Source of the DNA: Thalassospira sp. MCCC 1A01148
GTDB lineage: Bacteria; Pseudomonadota; Alphaproteobacteria; Rhodospirillales; Thalassospiraceae
Length of the DNA stretch: 64,000 nucleotides
NCBI RefSeq assembly: GCF_001613795.1
Contig: NZ_LPVZ01000012.1
Span: 434,001-498,000 of the forward strand
Reading direction: 5' to 3'
Each line of letters starts with the position of its first letter. The first letter of the stretch is position 1. The notes below the pieces were generated by a model that saw only the letters and a program-made list of their open reading frames with translations, was not told where the DNA came from and did not search any database. Positions 52,939-61,176 of this stretch are shown here, piece after piece. A program made the position numbers and the translations under genes.

Positions 52939-53139
52939 ATGGTAAAACTGAAGGTGGAAAAAATGAGCTGCGGTCACTGCGCAAGTGCGGTGAGCAAAGC
53001 TGCTACCAAGGTCAGCGGCGTTGAAAGTGCCGAGGTTGATCTGGCAAATGGCGAAGTCGCTGTTGCTGGAAATCCCGATGTTAACGCCCTGATCGCGGCC
53101 ATCACAGACGCCGGTTATCCGGCATCTGAAGCCCGCTAG
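52939..53139 (+). CDS. Heavy-metal-associated domain protein (CopZ-like copper chaperone)
   Basis: 66 residues forming a single HMA domain. The metal site is KMSCGHCASAV (Met-x-Cys-x2-Cys). It probably carries Cu(I), but no CopA ATPase or copper regulator is adjacent. GGAGAG precedes the start. Ends at a strong terminator. Confidence 0.92.
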   Translation: MVKLKVEKMSCGHCASAVSKAATKVSGVESAEVDLANGEVAVAGNPDVNALIAAITDAGYPASEAR

Positions 53140-53177
53140 ATCAGAACCCCCGTTCGCGTTCCCCACCCGAACGTCAG

Positions 53178-53211
53178 AGCCGCCAGTATTGAATATATAC
53201 TGGCGGCTTTT
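53178..53211 (+). terminator. Rho-independent terminator of the CopZ-like gene
   Basis: A perfect 12-bp stem AGCCGCCAGTAT/ATACTGGCGGCT with a 7-base loop followed by TTTTC. Confidence 0.92.
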
Positions 53212-53268
53212 CTTTACCCTGACCGCTCGTTTGTGCAACCATCACCACAAACAGAAAGCGGCACCAAA

Positions 53269-53820
53269 ATGACTTTTCATATCACTGCCCTGTGCGGAAG
53301 CCTTCGCCAAGCCTCGATTAACAGGACCCTCCTGAACGCGGCCAGACAGGTCGCAAGCCCCCATAACGCAACAATTCATCTGTTTGACGGCTTGGGCCAT
53401 CTTCCGATCTTCAATCCGGACAATGAAGATACCGATGACGGTAATGTTGCAGCGTTTCGCGCAGCACTTCATCGCGCGGATGCAGTCCTGATCGCCAGTC
53501 CGGAATATGCGCATGGTGTCACCGGCGTGATCAAGAATGCCCTTGATTGGGTCGTTGCCAGTGGCGAATTCATGCAAAAACCTGTTGCTTGTTTGAATGC
53601 GTCTGGCCGGGCCACAATCGCCCAGGCTGCCCTGATCGAAACCATCAGTACGATGGATGCGCGGATCGTTACCCACGCGTGCATAACGATTCCACTGAAC
53701 GGCAAGAACTTTGGCGTTGACGATGTCGTGCAGGATACGTCCAGCCGGGCTTTGCTGGATAGGGCCCTTGGGAACCTAACGGCTGCAATTCCAACTGACG
53801 ATATATCCAAGGTCATTTAG
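53269..53820 (+). CDS. NADPH-dependent FMN reductase family protein
   Basis: 183 residues from ATG 53269. Flavodoxin-like fold; FMN-phosphate loop CGSLRQASINRTLL at 8-21 and the flavin-binding SPEYAHGVTGVIKNALDWV at about 82-100. Members reduce FMN, quinones, azo dyes or chromate with NAD(P)H; the substrate is open. The 3' end is closed by the hairpin at 53829-53856, which is a copy of the gatB terminator. Confidence 0.9.
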   Translation: MTFHITALCGSLRQASINRTLLNAARQVASPHNATIHLFDGLGHLPIFNPDNEDTDDGNVAAFRAALHRADAVLIASPEYAHGVTGVIKNALDWVVASGEFMQKPVACLNASGRATIAQAALIETISTMDARIVTHACITIPLNGKNFGVDDVVQDTSSRALLDRALGNLTAAIPTDDISKVI

Positions 53821-53828
53821 TCATACAA

Positions 53829-53856
53829 AAAAAGCCGCCCAAACGGGCGGCTTTTT
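53829..53856. terminator. Terminator of the FMN reductase gene (copy 1 of the gatB-type terminator)
   Basis: A 12-bp stem AAAAAGCCGCCC/GGGCGGCTTTTT with an AAAC loop. It is identical to the hairpin at 54609-54636 and is part of the 85-bp direct repeat. Confidence 0.92.
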
Positions 53857-53913
53857 CTTTGGTCTGATGATTACGGTCAGCCGAGGATTTTGTCACACAG
53901 AAGCTTGTGGACC
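53829..53913. repeat. Direct repeat of the gatB 3' end, copy 1 (copy 2 at 54609-54693)
   Basis: The two segments lie exactly 780 bases apart in the same orientation. By eye they differ at five of 85 positions. The repeat covers the terminator and the last coding bases of gatB. Confidence 0.9.
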
Positions 53914-53937
53914 TGGCCAACGAACTACCCAATGCAC
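53878..53937 (-). pseudogene. Decayed fragment of the gatB 3' end
   Basis: On the minus strand it reads C-I-G-stop-F-V-G-Q-V-H-K-L-L-C-D-K-I-L-G-stop, matching the last residues of intact GatB (LGWFVGQV...[10 protein letters not shown]). Relative to gatB it has lost 13 codons in frame (39 bases) and its Trp codon has become a stop. It cannot be expressed as GatB. It abuts the stop of the lipoprotein gene. Confidence 0.88.
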
Positions 53938-53939
53938 CT

Positions 53940-54503
53940 TCATTTGATTTCTGGAGAACCTAGCTTTTGACGTCTAGCCTCGTAGATGGATTTGTCCATA
54001 ACCATAATCATGTCGTTTTCGACCTGCTCGCTATAGTTTTGTACAAAAAACAATGGGAGCTTGTTAACGCCGATATACCCTACTTGTGCTCCCTTGTACG
54101 TACCTTCAAACATATTAGCGCCGATCATTTCCAGTAGTTGGGCGCGATCATAGAGTTTCTGTGGGAAGGCAGTTGTGCAAAAAGTGGCATTTTCGACAAC
54201 TGAAAAAACGGCAACAAACTTCTCGTCATCGAGAAAGGCATAGTTTTTTGTTTGATAAATGTTACCGTTAATATTGATACTGCGAGTTTGATCCGGTTGA
54301 TACGTGCCTCCGAGGCTTCTTGCCGCCGCGCCGACAGCCTCAATATCACCCATGTTTTCGACGCAAGTATCAAGAACTATGCTAACAATTTTTCCCAAAT
54401 CTTCTGCTGCATAGGTGGACGGTACTTTTGTGCCAGCAGAATTGCTTGTCGTCTGACATGCGCCAAGAAGAGAGAGGGCAGCCGCAACAATAATCAATTT
54501 CAT
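53940..54503 (-). CDS. Hypothetical lipoprotein inserted beside gatB
   Basis: 187 residues with a lipoprotein signal: MKLIIVAAALSLLGAC, lipobox LGAC. The mature part has a Cys pair (LDTCVENMG and ATFCTTAF) that may form a disulfide, and ends AQVGYIGVNKLPLFFVQNYSEQVENDMIMVMDKSIYEARRQKLG. I recognise no family. Its base composition looks more AT-rich than that of its neighbours, and it is framed by two copies of the gatB 3' end, which suggests acquisition from elsewhere. No mobility gene accompanies it. Confidence 0.78.
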   Translation of the reverse strand: MKLIIVAAALSLLGACQTTSNSAGTKVPSTYAAEDLGKIVSIVLDTCVENMGDIEAVGAAARSLGGTYQPDQTRSININGNIYQTKNYAFLDDEKFVAVFSVVENATFCTTAFPQKLYDRAQLLEMIGANMFEGTYKGAQVGYIGVNKLPLFFVQNYSEQVENDMIMVMDKSIYEARRQKLGSPEIK

Positions 54504-54608
54504 TTTGAACCTAAAACTCCTTTCTTTTGATAGTTGTATTCAAAATCAGCTTAGACTTGCAACGAAGCTTTTGCACCTTTCTGGTTTCAAGCAGACAATT
54601 TCCGAACG

Positions 54609-54636
54609 AAAAAGCCGCCCAAACGGGCGGCTTTTT
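54609..54636 (-). terminator. Rho-independent terminator of gatCAB (copy 2)
   Basis: A 12-bp stem AAAAAGCCGCCC/GGGCGGCTTTTT with an AAAC loop, 21 bases after the gatB stop and followed by five Ts on the minus strand. Confidence 0.92.
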
Positions 54637-54656
54637 CTTTGGTCTGATGATTGCGA

Positions 54657-56111
54657 TCAGCCGAGGATTTTGTCGCGCAGAAGCTTGTTGACCATACCCG
54701 GGTTGGCCTTGCCACCGGTGGCCTTCATGACCTGACCAACAAACCAGCCAAGCATTTTTTCCTTACCACCTTTGATTTCCTCGACCTTGTCGGGGTTGGC
54801 AGCAATGACTTCATCAATCGCGGTTTCAATCGCACCGGTATCGGTGATCTGCTTGAGACCTTTTTCCTCGACAATCTTTTCCGGATCGCCGCCGGTTTCG
54901 ATCATGATTTCAAAGACATCCTTGGCAATACGGCCAGAAATGGTGTCGTCGGAGATCAAATCGATCAGCTTGCCAAGGTTTTCCGCCGTTACCGGGCTAT
55001 CGGCAATACCGACCTCTGCCTTGTTCAGCGCACCAAACAGGTTGGTGATCACCCAGTTCGCTGCCAGTTTGCCATCACGGCCCTTGGCAACGACTTCGTA
55101 GTAATCCGCCTTTTCCTTTTCAGCGACAAGAACACCGGCATCATAGGCCGACAGGCCGTTTTCGCGCATGAAGCGGGCCTTTTTCTCGTCCGGCAGTTCC
55201 GGCAGTTCCTTTTCGATTTCCGAAACGAACGCGTCATCAAAGACCAGCGGCAGCAGATCCGGATCCGGGAAATAGCGATAGTCATGCGCCATTTCCTTGG
55301 AACGCATCGAACGGGTTTCCCCAAGACGCTGATCATACAGGCGTGTTTCCTGAACGATCTCGCCACCACCTTCGATCACTTCGATCTGGCGTTTTGCTTC
55401 GATCTCGATCGCCTGCATCACAAAACGGATGGAGTTGACGTTCTTGATCTCGCAACGCGTGCCGAAACCTTCGCCCGGACGGCGCACCGAAACGTTGGCA
55501 TCACAGCGCATGGAACCTTCGTTCATGTTGCCATCACACGTGCCAAGATAACGAACAATCGCACGCAGCTTGGTCAGGTACGCGCCCGCCTCTTCCGGTG
55601 AACGGATGTCTGGCATGGAAACGATTTCCATCAGCGCTACACCCGAACGGTTCAGGTCGATATGCGAATATTTCGGGTCCTGATCGTGCATCGATTTACC
55701 GGCATCCTGTTCAAGATGCAGGCGCTCAATGCCAACCGACTTGGTCGAACCATCAGGCATATCAAGAATGATCGTGCCTTCGCCGACAATCGGTTTGTCG
55801 AACTGCGAAATCTGGTAACCCTGCGGCAGATCGGCATAGAAATAGTTTTTGCGGGCAAAAACGCTTTCCTTGTTGATCTTTGCCTTAAGTCCCAGACCGG
55901 TTTTAACCGCCTGACGTACACATTCTGCGTTCACGACCGGCAGCATACCTGGCATGGCTGCGTCAACGAGGCTGACGTTGCTGTTGGGCTCGTTACCGAA
56001 CTTGGTCGATGCACCTGAGAACAGCTTTGATTCGGAAATCACCTGACAGTGGACTTCCAGACCAACCACGATTTCCCACGGGCCGGTTGAACCTTCAAGA
56101 ATATAGCTCAT
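54657..56111 (-). CDS. gatB: Aspartyl/glutamyl-tRNA amidotransferase subunit B
   Basis: 484 residues, complete. GatB binds misacylated Glu-tRNA-Gln (or Asp-tRNA-Asn), activates the acyl group with ATP and receives ammonia from GatA. Opening [24 protein letters not shown], the signature [59 protein letters not shown] and the C-terminal tRNA-binding tail (YqeY-like) are intact. It follows gatA after 3 bases. A decayed second copy of its last codons lies at 53878-53937. Confidence 0.97.
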   Translation of the reverse strand: MSYILEGSTGPWEIVVGLEVHCQVISESKLFSGASTKFGNEPNSNVSLVDAAMPGMLPVVNAECVRQAVKTGLGLKAKINKESVFARKNYFYADLPQGYQISQFDKPIVGEGTIILDMPDGSTKSVGIERLHLEQDAGKSMHDQDPKYSHIDLNRSGVALMEIVSMPDIRSPEEAGAYLTKLRAIVRYLGTCDGNMNEGSMRCDANVSVRRPGEGFGTRCEIKNVNSIRFVMQAIEIEAKRQIEVIEGGGEIVQETRLYDQRLGETRSMRSKEMAHDYRYFPDPDLLPLVFDDAFVSEIEKELPELPDEKKARFMRENGLSAYDAGVLVAEKEKADYYEVVAKGRDGKLAANWVITNLFGALNKAEVGIADSPVTAENLGKLIDLISDDTISGRIAKDVFEIMIETGGDPEKIVEEKGLKQITDTGAIETAIDEVIAANPDKVEEIKGGKEKMLGWFVGQVMKATGGKANPGMVNKLLRDKILG

Positions 56112-56114
56112 GGA

Positions 56115-57593
56115 TCAGCCCTCCTGCCCGGCAGGTTTTGCGGTAAAGTTGGCAGCACTTTCCAGTACACCACCAACACGCAGAACAGTTTCTTCATCAA
56201 ACGGCTTGCCAATCAGTTGCAGCCCAAGCGGCAAACCCTCGGAAGAAAGACCGGTCGGCACTGATAGCCCGGGAAGACCCGCAAGGCTTGCCGGAACGGT
56301 AAAGACGTCATTGAGATACATCTTGACCGGATCACCTTCGTTATCACCAATCGCAAAGGCCGCAGACGGTGCCGTCGGGGTCAGGATCGCATCGACCTGA
56401 CCAAATGCACCTTCAAAGTCCTGATAGATGCGGCGACGGACCTTAAGTGCCTTGTTGTAATAGGCGTCATAGTAACCAGCCGAAAGCACATAGGTACCGA
56501 TCATGATACGGCGCTGAACTTCCTTGCCGAAACCGGCTGCACGCGACTTCATGTACATGTCATCAAGGCTGTCGCCCTCATCCATGACACGCTGGCCGTA
56601 ACGCAGACCATCATAACGGGCAAGGTTCGAGGATGCCTCTGCCGGGGCGACGATGTAATAAGTCCCAAGCGCATATTTGGTGTGCGGCAAGGTCACATCG
56701 ACCACTTCGGCACCAGCATCACGCAGCATGGCAACACCATCGTCCCACAGCTTGCTGATTTCTTCGGGCATGCCATCAACACGATATTCCTTCGGAATAC
56801 CGATCTTCATACCGCGAATGTCCCCCGTGAGGGCAGCTTCAAAATCAGGCACGCCAATGGGGGCAGATGTGCTGTCCTTGGCATCATGACCAGCCATTGA
56901 ACCCAGCATGATTGCTGCGTCGCGAACGGTTTTGGTCATCGGACCTGCCTGATCAAGCGAACTTGCAAAGGCCACAATACCCCAGCGCGAACAACGACCG
57001 TAGGTCGGCTTCAGGCCAACGATACCGCAATAGGATGCCGGTTGACGGATTGAACCACCGGTGTCGGTACCGGTCGCGGCCAGCGCCATGTTTGCAGCAA
57101 CAGCAGCGGCAGAACCACCCGAAGAACCACCCGGAACAAGATCCTTGCCGGACTTGTCTTTCCACGGGTTAACAACGTTGCCGTAATATGACGAGGTGTT
57201 CGACGACCCCATGGCGAACTCATCAAGGTTCGCCTTGCCCAGCATCACGGCACCATTGCCAAACAGGTTGGTGGTGACGGTGGATTCATATTCCGGTTTG
57301 AAACCTTCCAGGATGTGCGATGCCGCCGTGGTCTGGACACCTTCGGTGCAGAACAGGTCTTTGACAGCAATCGGCAGGCCTTCCATCTTGCCAGCTTCGC
57401 CCTTGGCGCGCTTGGCATCGGATGCCTTGGCCATTTCCATGGCCTTTTCCGGGGTTTCGGTGATGTACGCGTTCAGATTGCGATGCGCGTCCATCGATTT
57501 CAGGTGTGCTTCGGTCAGTTCGACCGAGGTATAATCACCCTTCGCAAGCCCGTCACGGGCGTCTGCAAGTGTCAGCTTTGTCAGATCAGTCAT
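56115..57593 (-). CDS. gatA: Aspartyl/glutamyl-tRNA amidotransferase subunit A
   Basis: 492 residues of the amidase-signature family. It hydrolyses glutamine to supply ammonia to GatB. The Ser-cisSer-Lys triad is visible in IAVKDLFC (Lys), [34 protein letters not shown] (cis-Ser and nucleophile Ser). Start overlaps the gatC stop by one base (TAATG). Confidence 0.97.
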   Translation of the reverse strand: MTDLTKLTLADARDGLAKGDYTSVELTEAHLKSMDAHRNLNAYITETPEKAMEMAKASDAKRAKGEAGKMEGLPIAVKDLFCTEGVQTTAASHILEGFKPEYESTVTTNLFGNGAVMLGKANLDEFAMGSSNTSSYYGNVVNPWKDKSGKDLVPGGSSGGSAAAVAANMALAATGTDTGGSIRQPASYCGIVGLKPTYGRCSRWGIVAFASSLDQAGPMTKTVRDAAIMLGSMAGHDAKDSTSAPIGVPDFEAALTGDIRGMKIGIPKEYRVDGMPEEISKLWDDGVAMLRDAGAEVVDVTLPHTKYALGTYYIVAPAEASSNLARYDGLRYGQRVMDEGDSLDDMYMKSRAAGFGKEVQRRIMIGTYVLSAGYYDAYYNKALKVRRRIYQDFEGAFGQVDAILTPTAPSAAFAIGDNEGDPVKMYLNDVFTVPASLAGLPGLSVPTGLSSEGLPLGLQLIGKPFDEETVLRVGGVLESAANFTAKPAGQEG

Positions 57594-57883
57594 TATTCAA
57601 CCACCTTGGGCACAACAAAACAGCCAGCATCGGTCATCGGTGCGTTTGACAGCACTTTTTGCTGGATATTGCCATCGGTGACTTCGTCCTTGCGCAGCGG
57701 CAGGGTCAGATCGGCAACAGACGTCAACGGCTCGCAGCCTTCGACATCGACTTCTTGCAGTTCCTCGACGAAATCGAGGATACGGGTCAGATCTCCCGCC
57801 AGTTCGGAAAGGCCTTCTTCGGACACGTTGATACGCGACAGATAGGCAATACGGCGAACTGTTTCCTTATCCAAAGACGACAT
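57593..57883 (-). CDS. gatC: Aspartyl/glutamyl-tRNA amidotransferase subunit C
   Basis: 96 residues. GatC wraps around GatA and GatB and stabilises the complex. Typical pattern: [81 protein letters not shown] stands about nine bases before the start. First gene of gatCAB; a terminator-like hairpin lies in its leader. Confidence 0.96.
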   Translation of the reverse strand: MSSLDKETVRRIAYLSRINVSEEGLSELAGDLTRILDFVEELQEVDVEGCEPLTSVADLTLPLRKDEVTDGNIQQKVLSNAPMTDAGCFVVPKVVE

Positions 57884-57910
57884 GGATGAAAGTCTCTCTT
57901 AAGGAATGAC

Positions 57911-57938
57911 AAAAACCCGGCAGACAGAACTCTGCCGG
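57911..57938 (-). terminator. Terminator-like hairpin in the gatC leader
   Basis: An 8-bp stem CCGGCAGA/TCTGCCGG (57917-57924, 57931-57938) followed on the minus strand by GTTTTTG, ending 28 bases before the gatC start. It either stops a short upstream transcript or acts as an attenuator of gatCAB. Confidence 0.65.
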
Positions 57939-58090
57939 AACGTGAATTACAGCGCGGAAACTAGCACCCCGCCGCCCCTGCCGCAAGGGTTGGAAGTGAC
58001 GAAGAATGCCCGTTGCCGGGCTGTTTGACCGATCACACTGTTGCGCATGAAAATATCGCCAGACCTGATCGGATGACTGCGACCGAAAAC

Positions 58091-58126
58091 AAACAGGCCG
58101 ACAACGTGAATGTTGCCGGCCTGTTT
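58091..58126 (-). terminator. Rho-independent terminator of the polyamine-type operon
   Basis: A 15-bp stem with one mismatch (58091-58105 with 58112-58126), read on the minus strand into TTTGTTTTC, 48 bases beyond the last stop at 58174. Confidence 0.85.
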
Positions 58127-58173
58127 AGTGTTTTTGTCTGCCCCAGAGTGGCGGGACAGAAAGCGAGATTGGC

Positions 58174-59394
58174 TTAACCCGGGCTCATACCACGCAGACG
58201 TTCGGAACGACGACGCAGCAGTTCCACAGTCAGCAGCAGCAGGATCGAGACCGATACAAGGATGGTCGCGGCTGCCAGGATGGTCGGTGAAATCTGCTCG
58301 CGCAGGCCGGTATACATCTGCCATGGCAGGGTCTGCTGACGGGCCGAACCGACGAACAGCACAACAACCACTTCATCAAACGAGGTGATGAAGGCAAACA
58401 GGCCACCCGAAATCACACCTGGCAGGATCAAAGGCATCTGAACCTTGAAGAAGGTGGTGACCGGGTTTGCACCCATGTTGGCGGCTGCACGGGTCAGTGA
58501 TTTGTCAAAGCCAACAAGTGTCGCCGTCACCGTGATAATCACGAACGGAATACCCAAAACAGCGTGGGCCAAAATCACCTTCACATAACCGACAAATGCC
58601 TGGTTTAGTCCGAGCTGGAGTTCAAGCCAGTTACCCAGCGGCGCATAGAAGAAGAACATACCGGTTGCGGAAATGATCAGCGGCACGATCATCGGCGAGA
58701 TCAGAACCGCCATCATTGCCTGACGCCCCGGAACATGCGACTGGCTCAGGCCAATCGCAGCAAGGGTGCCAAGGGATACCGAAATCAGCGTCGCAATCGG
58801 TGCAATGATCAGCGAGTTCTTGAGCGGCACCATCCATTCGTCAGTACCGAGGAAGTCGCGATAATGCTTCAGGCTATAGCCCTCTGCCTTGAAGCTCAGC
58901 ATTTCCGGCGTAAAGGTAAAGAAGTTCTCGGCATTGAAGCTGAGCCACACCACCGGAAGAAGCGGCGCGATCAGGAAGAAGAACACAAATGCACAGATGA
59001 ACAGGAACGCATTGTGCCAAAGAACCTGACCAGGCGTGTAGTAGATCGGAACGCCGGCACGGTAACGTCCGCTTCCAACCCAATTGGCAAACCAGCCCAT
59101 CGAAATCCCGACGAGGAAGCCACCAAACAAGCCACCAAGGCCGCCGAAAACAAGACCAACAACACCGAAAACAACAGCGGTCGCCAGCGTTTTCTGTTTG
59201 CTTTTCATCTTGACGATTTTCGAAAAGACAAAAGCAAGCGCCGCGCCGACAGCAGCACCAAGGACAAACCCGATCCACGGGCTGCCAAAGATGTTGCCGG
59301 TAATGAAGCCGAACATGGCCCCTAGCAGAGCCACAAGTGGCATCGTGAAGGTCATCAATTCGGGCCGTCTTACGTATGAGATTACTTCATTCAT
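58174..59394 (-). CDS. PotC-type ABC permease with N-terminal membrane extension
   Basis: 406 residues; PotC proteins are usually near 270. The extra N-terminal 130 residues hold about three glycine-zipper-like membrane segments (LLGAMFGFITGNIFGSPWIGFVLGAAVGAALAF, AVVFGVVGLVFGGLGGLFGGFLVGISMG). The standard permease follows, with NAFLFICAFVFFFLIAPLLPVVWLSF as its first helix and the coupling motif AAANMGANPVTTFFKVQMPLILPGVISG near residue 320. It works with the permease upstream, four bases away. Confidence 0.88.
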   Translation of the reverse strand: MNEVISYVRRPELMTFTMPLVALLGAMFGFITGNIFGSPWIGFVLGAAVGAALAFVFSKIVKMKSKQKTLATAVVFGVVGLVFGGLGGLFGGFLVGISMGWFANWVGSGRYRAGVPIYYTPGQVLWHNAFLFICAFVFFFLIAPLLPVVWLSFNAENFFTFTPEMLSFKAEGYSLKHYRDFLGTDEWMVPLKNSLIIAPIATLISVSLGTLAAIGLSQSHVPGRQAMMAVLISPMIVPLIISATGMFFFYAPLGNWLELQLGLNQAFVGYVKVILAHAVLGIPFVIITVTATLVGFDKSLTRAAANMGANPVTTFFKVQMPLILPGVISGGLFAFITSFDEVVVVLFVGSARQQTLPWQMYTGLREQISPTILAAATILVSVSILLLLTVELLRRRSERLRGMSPG

Positions 59395-59398
59395 GTTC

Positions 59399-61063
59399 TT
59401 AGCCCCCCAACTTCACGTTATCGATGCCCACAATCTTGTCGTAGCACCAGTACAGGCCAAGAACGACGACGAGAAGGATAGACCCGAGTGCGGCCGCAAG
59501 GCCCCAGTTGAGCGAACTTGAAATGTGATAGGCAATTCGGTTGGAGATGAACACGCCATCCGTACCGCCAACGATTTCCGGCGTGATGTAGTAACCGATC
59601 GCCAGAATGAACACGAGGATCGAACCCGCACCAATGCCCGGAACCGACTGCGGGAAATAGACACGCCAGAAGGCAGTCCAGTTCGTCGCACCAAGAGACT
59701 TGGCCGCGCGTTGATAGCTTGGCGGAATGGTCTTCATCACGGAATAAAGCGGAAGGATCATGAATGGCAGCAAGATGTGTGTCATCGCAATGACCGTACC
59801 TGTTGCATTGTTCATGAGAATAAGGCGGTCCGCATCATCGACGAACCCAAGCCAGACAAGGATTTCGTTGATCACCCCTTGCTGCTGTAAAAGCACCTTC
59901 CACGCCGACGTACGCACCAGAAGCGAGGTCCAGAACGGCAGCAGCACCAGGATCATCAGAATACTTGCTGTACGCATCGGCAGGTTCGCCAACAGCCACG
60001 CGACCGGATAACCCAGAAGAATACAGCTACCGGTAATAATCAGCGCCATCACCAGCGTACGCGTAAACAGCGTGGTGTAGATCTGCTGATTGTCCGGCTT
60101 CATCTTGACCCCGTCTGGCGTCAACGACATATCTACGGAATTAAGGAAGTAGCCCGGCGTCATGCTTGGCGAGTAGAGTTTGATCGTGGCCCAGACCTCG
60201 GCATTGCCCCAGTCTTCATCTTCTTGGGTGAAGGCTTCGCGGAAACCGAAATCAGGAAGTTGATCAATATTTGCTGCAGCTGCCTGAAGAGCACTTGCAC
60301 CCGCACCGTTATAGCTGTTGATCGCTGAAACGGTATCAGGGTTGGTCAAATCCATGCCGAGTGCGCCATAGACCGACTCCCATGGATCTTCTTCGGCAAC
60401 GGTATCACCATCACGAATGGCAGCCCAAAGCGCAAAGTCGGTGTAGGCGCGTGCCGTCCAAGGCAACATTTCGATGATTTCTGCCGACGGTACAAAGCCG
60501 ACATCACCGCTCATGTTTTCGTCAGACATCGCAGCCATCAGTTCACGGCGCTGTTCAAGGAAACCTTCACCGCCGGTTCCCGACATCATTTCGAACCAGA
60601 AAGACCCTTCTTCAAAATTCGGGTCAATGGCTTCGAGCGGGTCCTGCCAAAGTTCACCAATATCATCAAGCGAACGACCGGTGGTACGGAACAACGAGGA
60701 AACGCCGGTCTGTTCATAGTTCAGGCGGGTACCCAGGCGCGTGTGCTGCTTGGCTTCCTCTGCCTTGAACAAATCAATGTAAAGATTGCGATAGACATCT
60801 TCGTGTGGCGGTTGACCTGTGGAACCATCCCATTCTGACAGCGCCACCACTGTGCCCGGAATCGTATTGGGCACAATTTCGTTCTCAACCGACCGGAAAA
60901 GCATCGAGAGGATCGGTACGATAAAAGTCACGACCACAAAAATCAAAAGCGGTGCAACCAGCATAAGTGCGCGCATCTTCTGGCGCATCAATGCCCTTCG
61001 TAGACTTTGTTTTAGTGGTCTGCCATCTGCAGCCAACACTACTTCTTGTGATGTATCACCCAT
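59399..61063 (-). CDS. PotB-type ABC permease with large periplasmic insertion
   Basis: 554 residues, against about 280-310 for PotB. After the first membrane helix (LMLVAPLLIFVVVTFIVPILSMLF, about 33-56) there is a polar region of about 260 residues, then the usual five helices from about residue 330 (TLFTRTLVMALIITGSCILLGYPVAWLLANL). The coupling motif is AAKSLGATNWTAFWRVYFPQSVPGIGAG. The insertion is rich in Asp, Glu and aromatic residues and should face the periplasm. Its function is unknown; contact with the binding protein is possible. Confidence 0.88.
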   Translation of the reverse strand: MGDTSQEVVLAADGRPLKQSLRRALMRQKMRALMLVAPLLIFVVVTFIVPILSMLFRSVENEIVPNTIPGTVVALSEWDGSTGQPPHEDVYRNLYIDLFKAEEAKQHTRLGTRLNYEQTGVSSLFRTTGRSLDDIGELWQDPLEAIDPNFEEGSFWFEMMSGTGGEGFLEQRRELMAAMSDENMSGDVGFVPSAEIIEMLPWTARAYTDFALWAAIRDGDTVAEEDPWESVYGALGMDLTNPDTVSAINSYNGAGASALQAAAANIDQLPDFGFREAFTQEDEDWGNAEVWATIKLYSPSMTPGYFLNSVDMSLTPDGVKMKPDNQQIYTTLFTRTLVMALIITGSCILLGYPVAWLLANLPMRTASILMILVLLPFWTSLLVRTSAWKVLLQQQGVINEILVWLGFVDDADRLILMNNATGTVIAMTHILLPFMILPLYSVMKTIPPSYQRAAKSLGATNWTAFWRVYFPQSVPGIGAGSILVFILAIGYYITPEIVGGTDGVFISNRIAYHISSSLNWGLAAALGSILLVVVLGLYWCYDKIVGIDNVKLGG

Positions 61064-61142
61064 TACGCCCCCGTAAGCCTGCCCCGGTGTTTTCGATCTG
61101 TTTTATCGATTGGCAATTTGTTTTGTAGCGATTTGGTCGGTA

Positions 61143-61166
61143 AAGGGGGCCGCAAACGGCCCCCTT
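61143..61166 (-). terminator. Hairpin after the binding-protein gene of the polyamine-type operon
   Basis: A perfect 10-bp GC-rich stem AAGGGGGCCG/CGGCCCCCTT with loop CAAA begins 11 bases after the stop at 61177. The T tail is short (TTTA). It probably protects the binding-protein mRNA or limits read-through into the permeases. Confidence 0.7.
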
Positions 61167-61176
61167 CCCTTAGCTC

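Noticed and set aside
54651-55601. 316-codon open frame antisense to gatB
   Set aside because: gatB is complete and clearly recognisable on the other strand; the frame reflects codon bias only.
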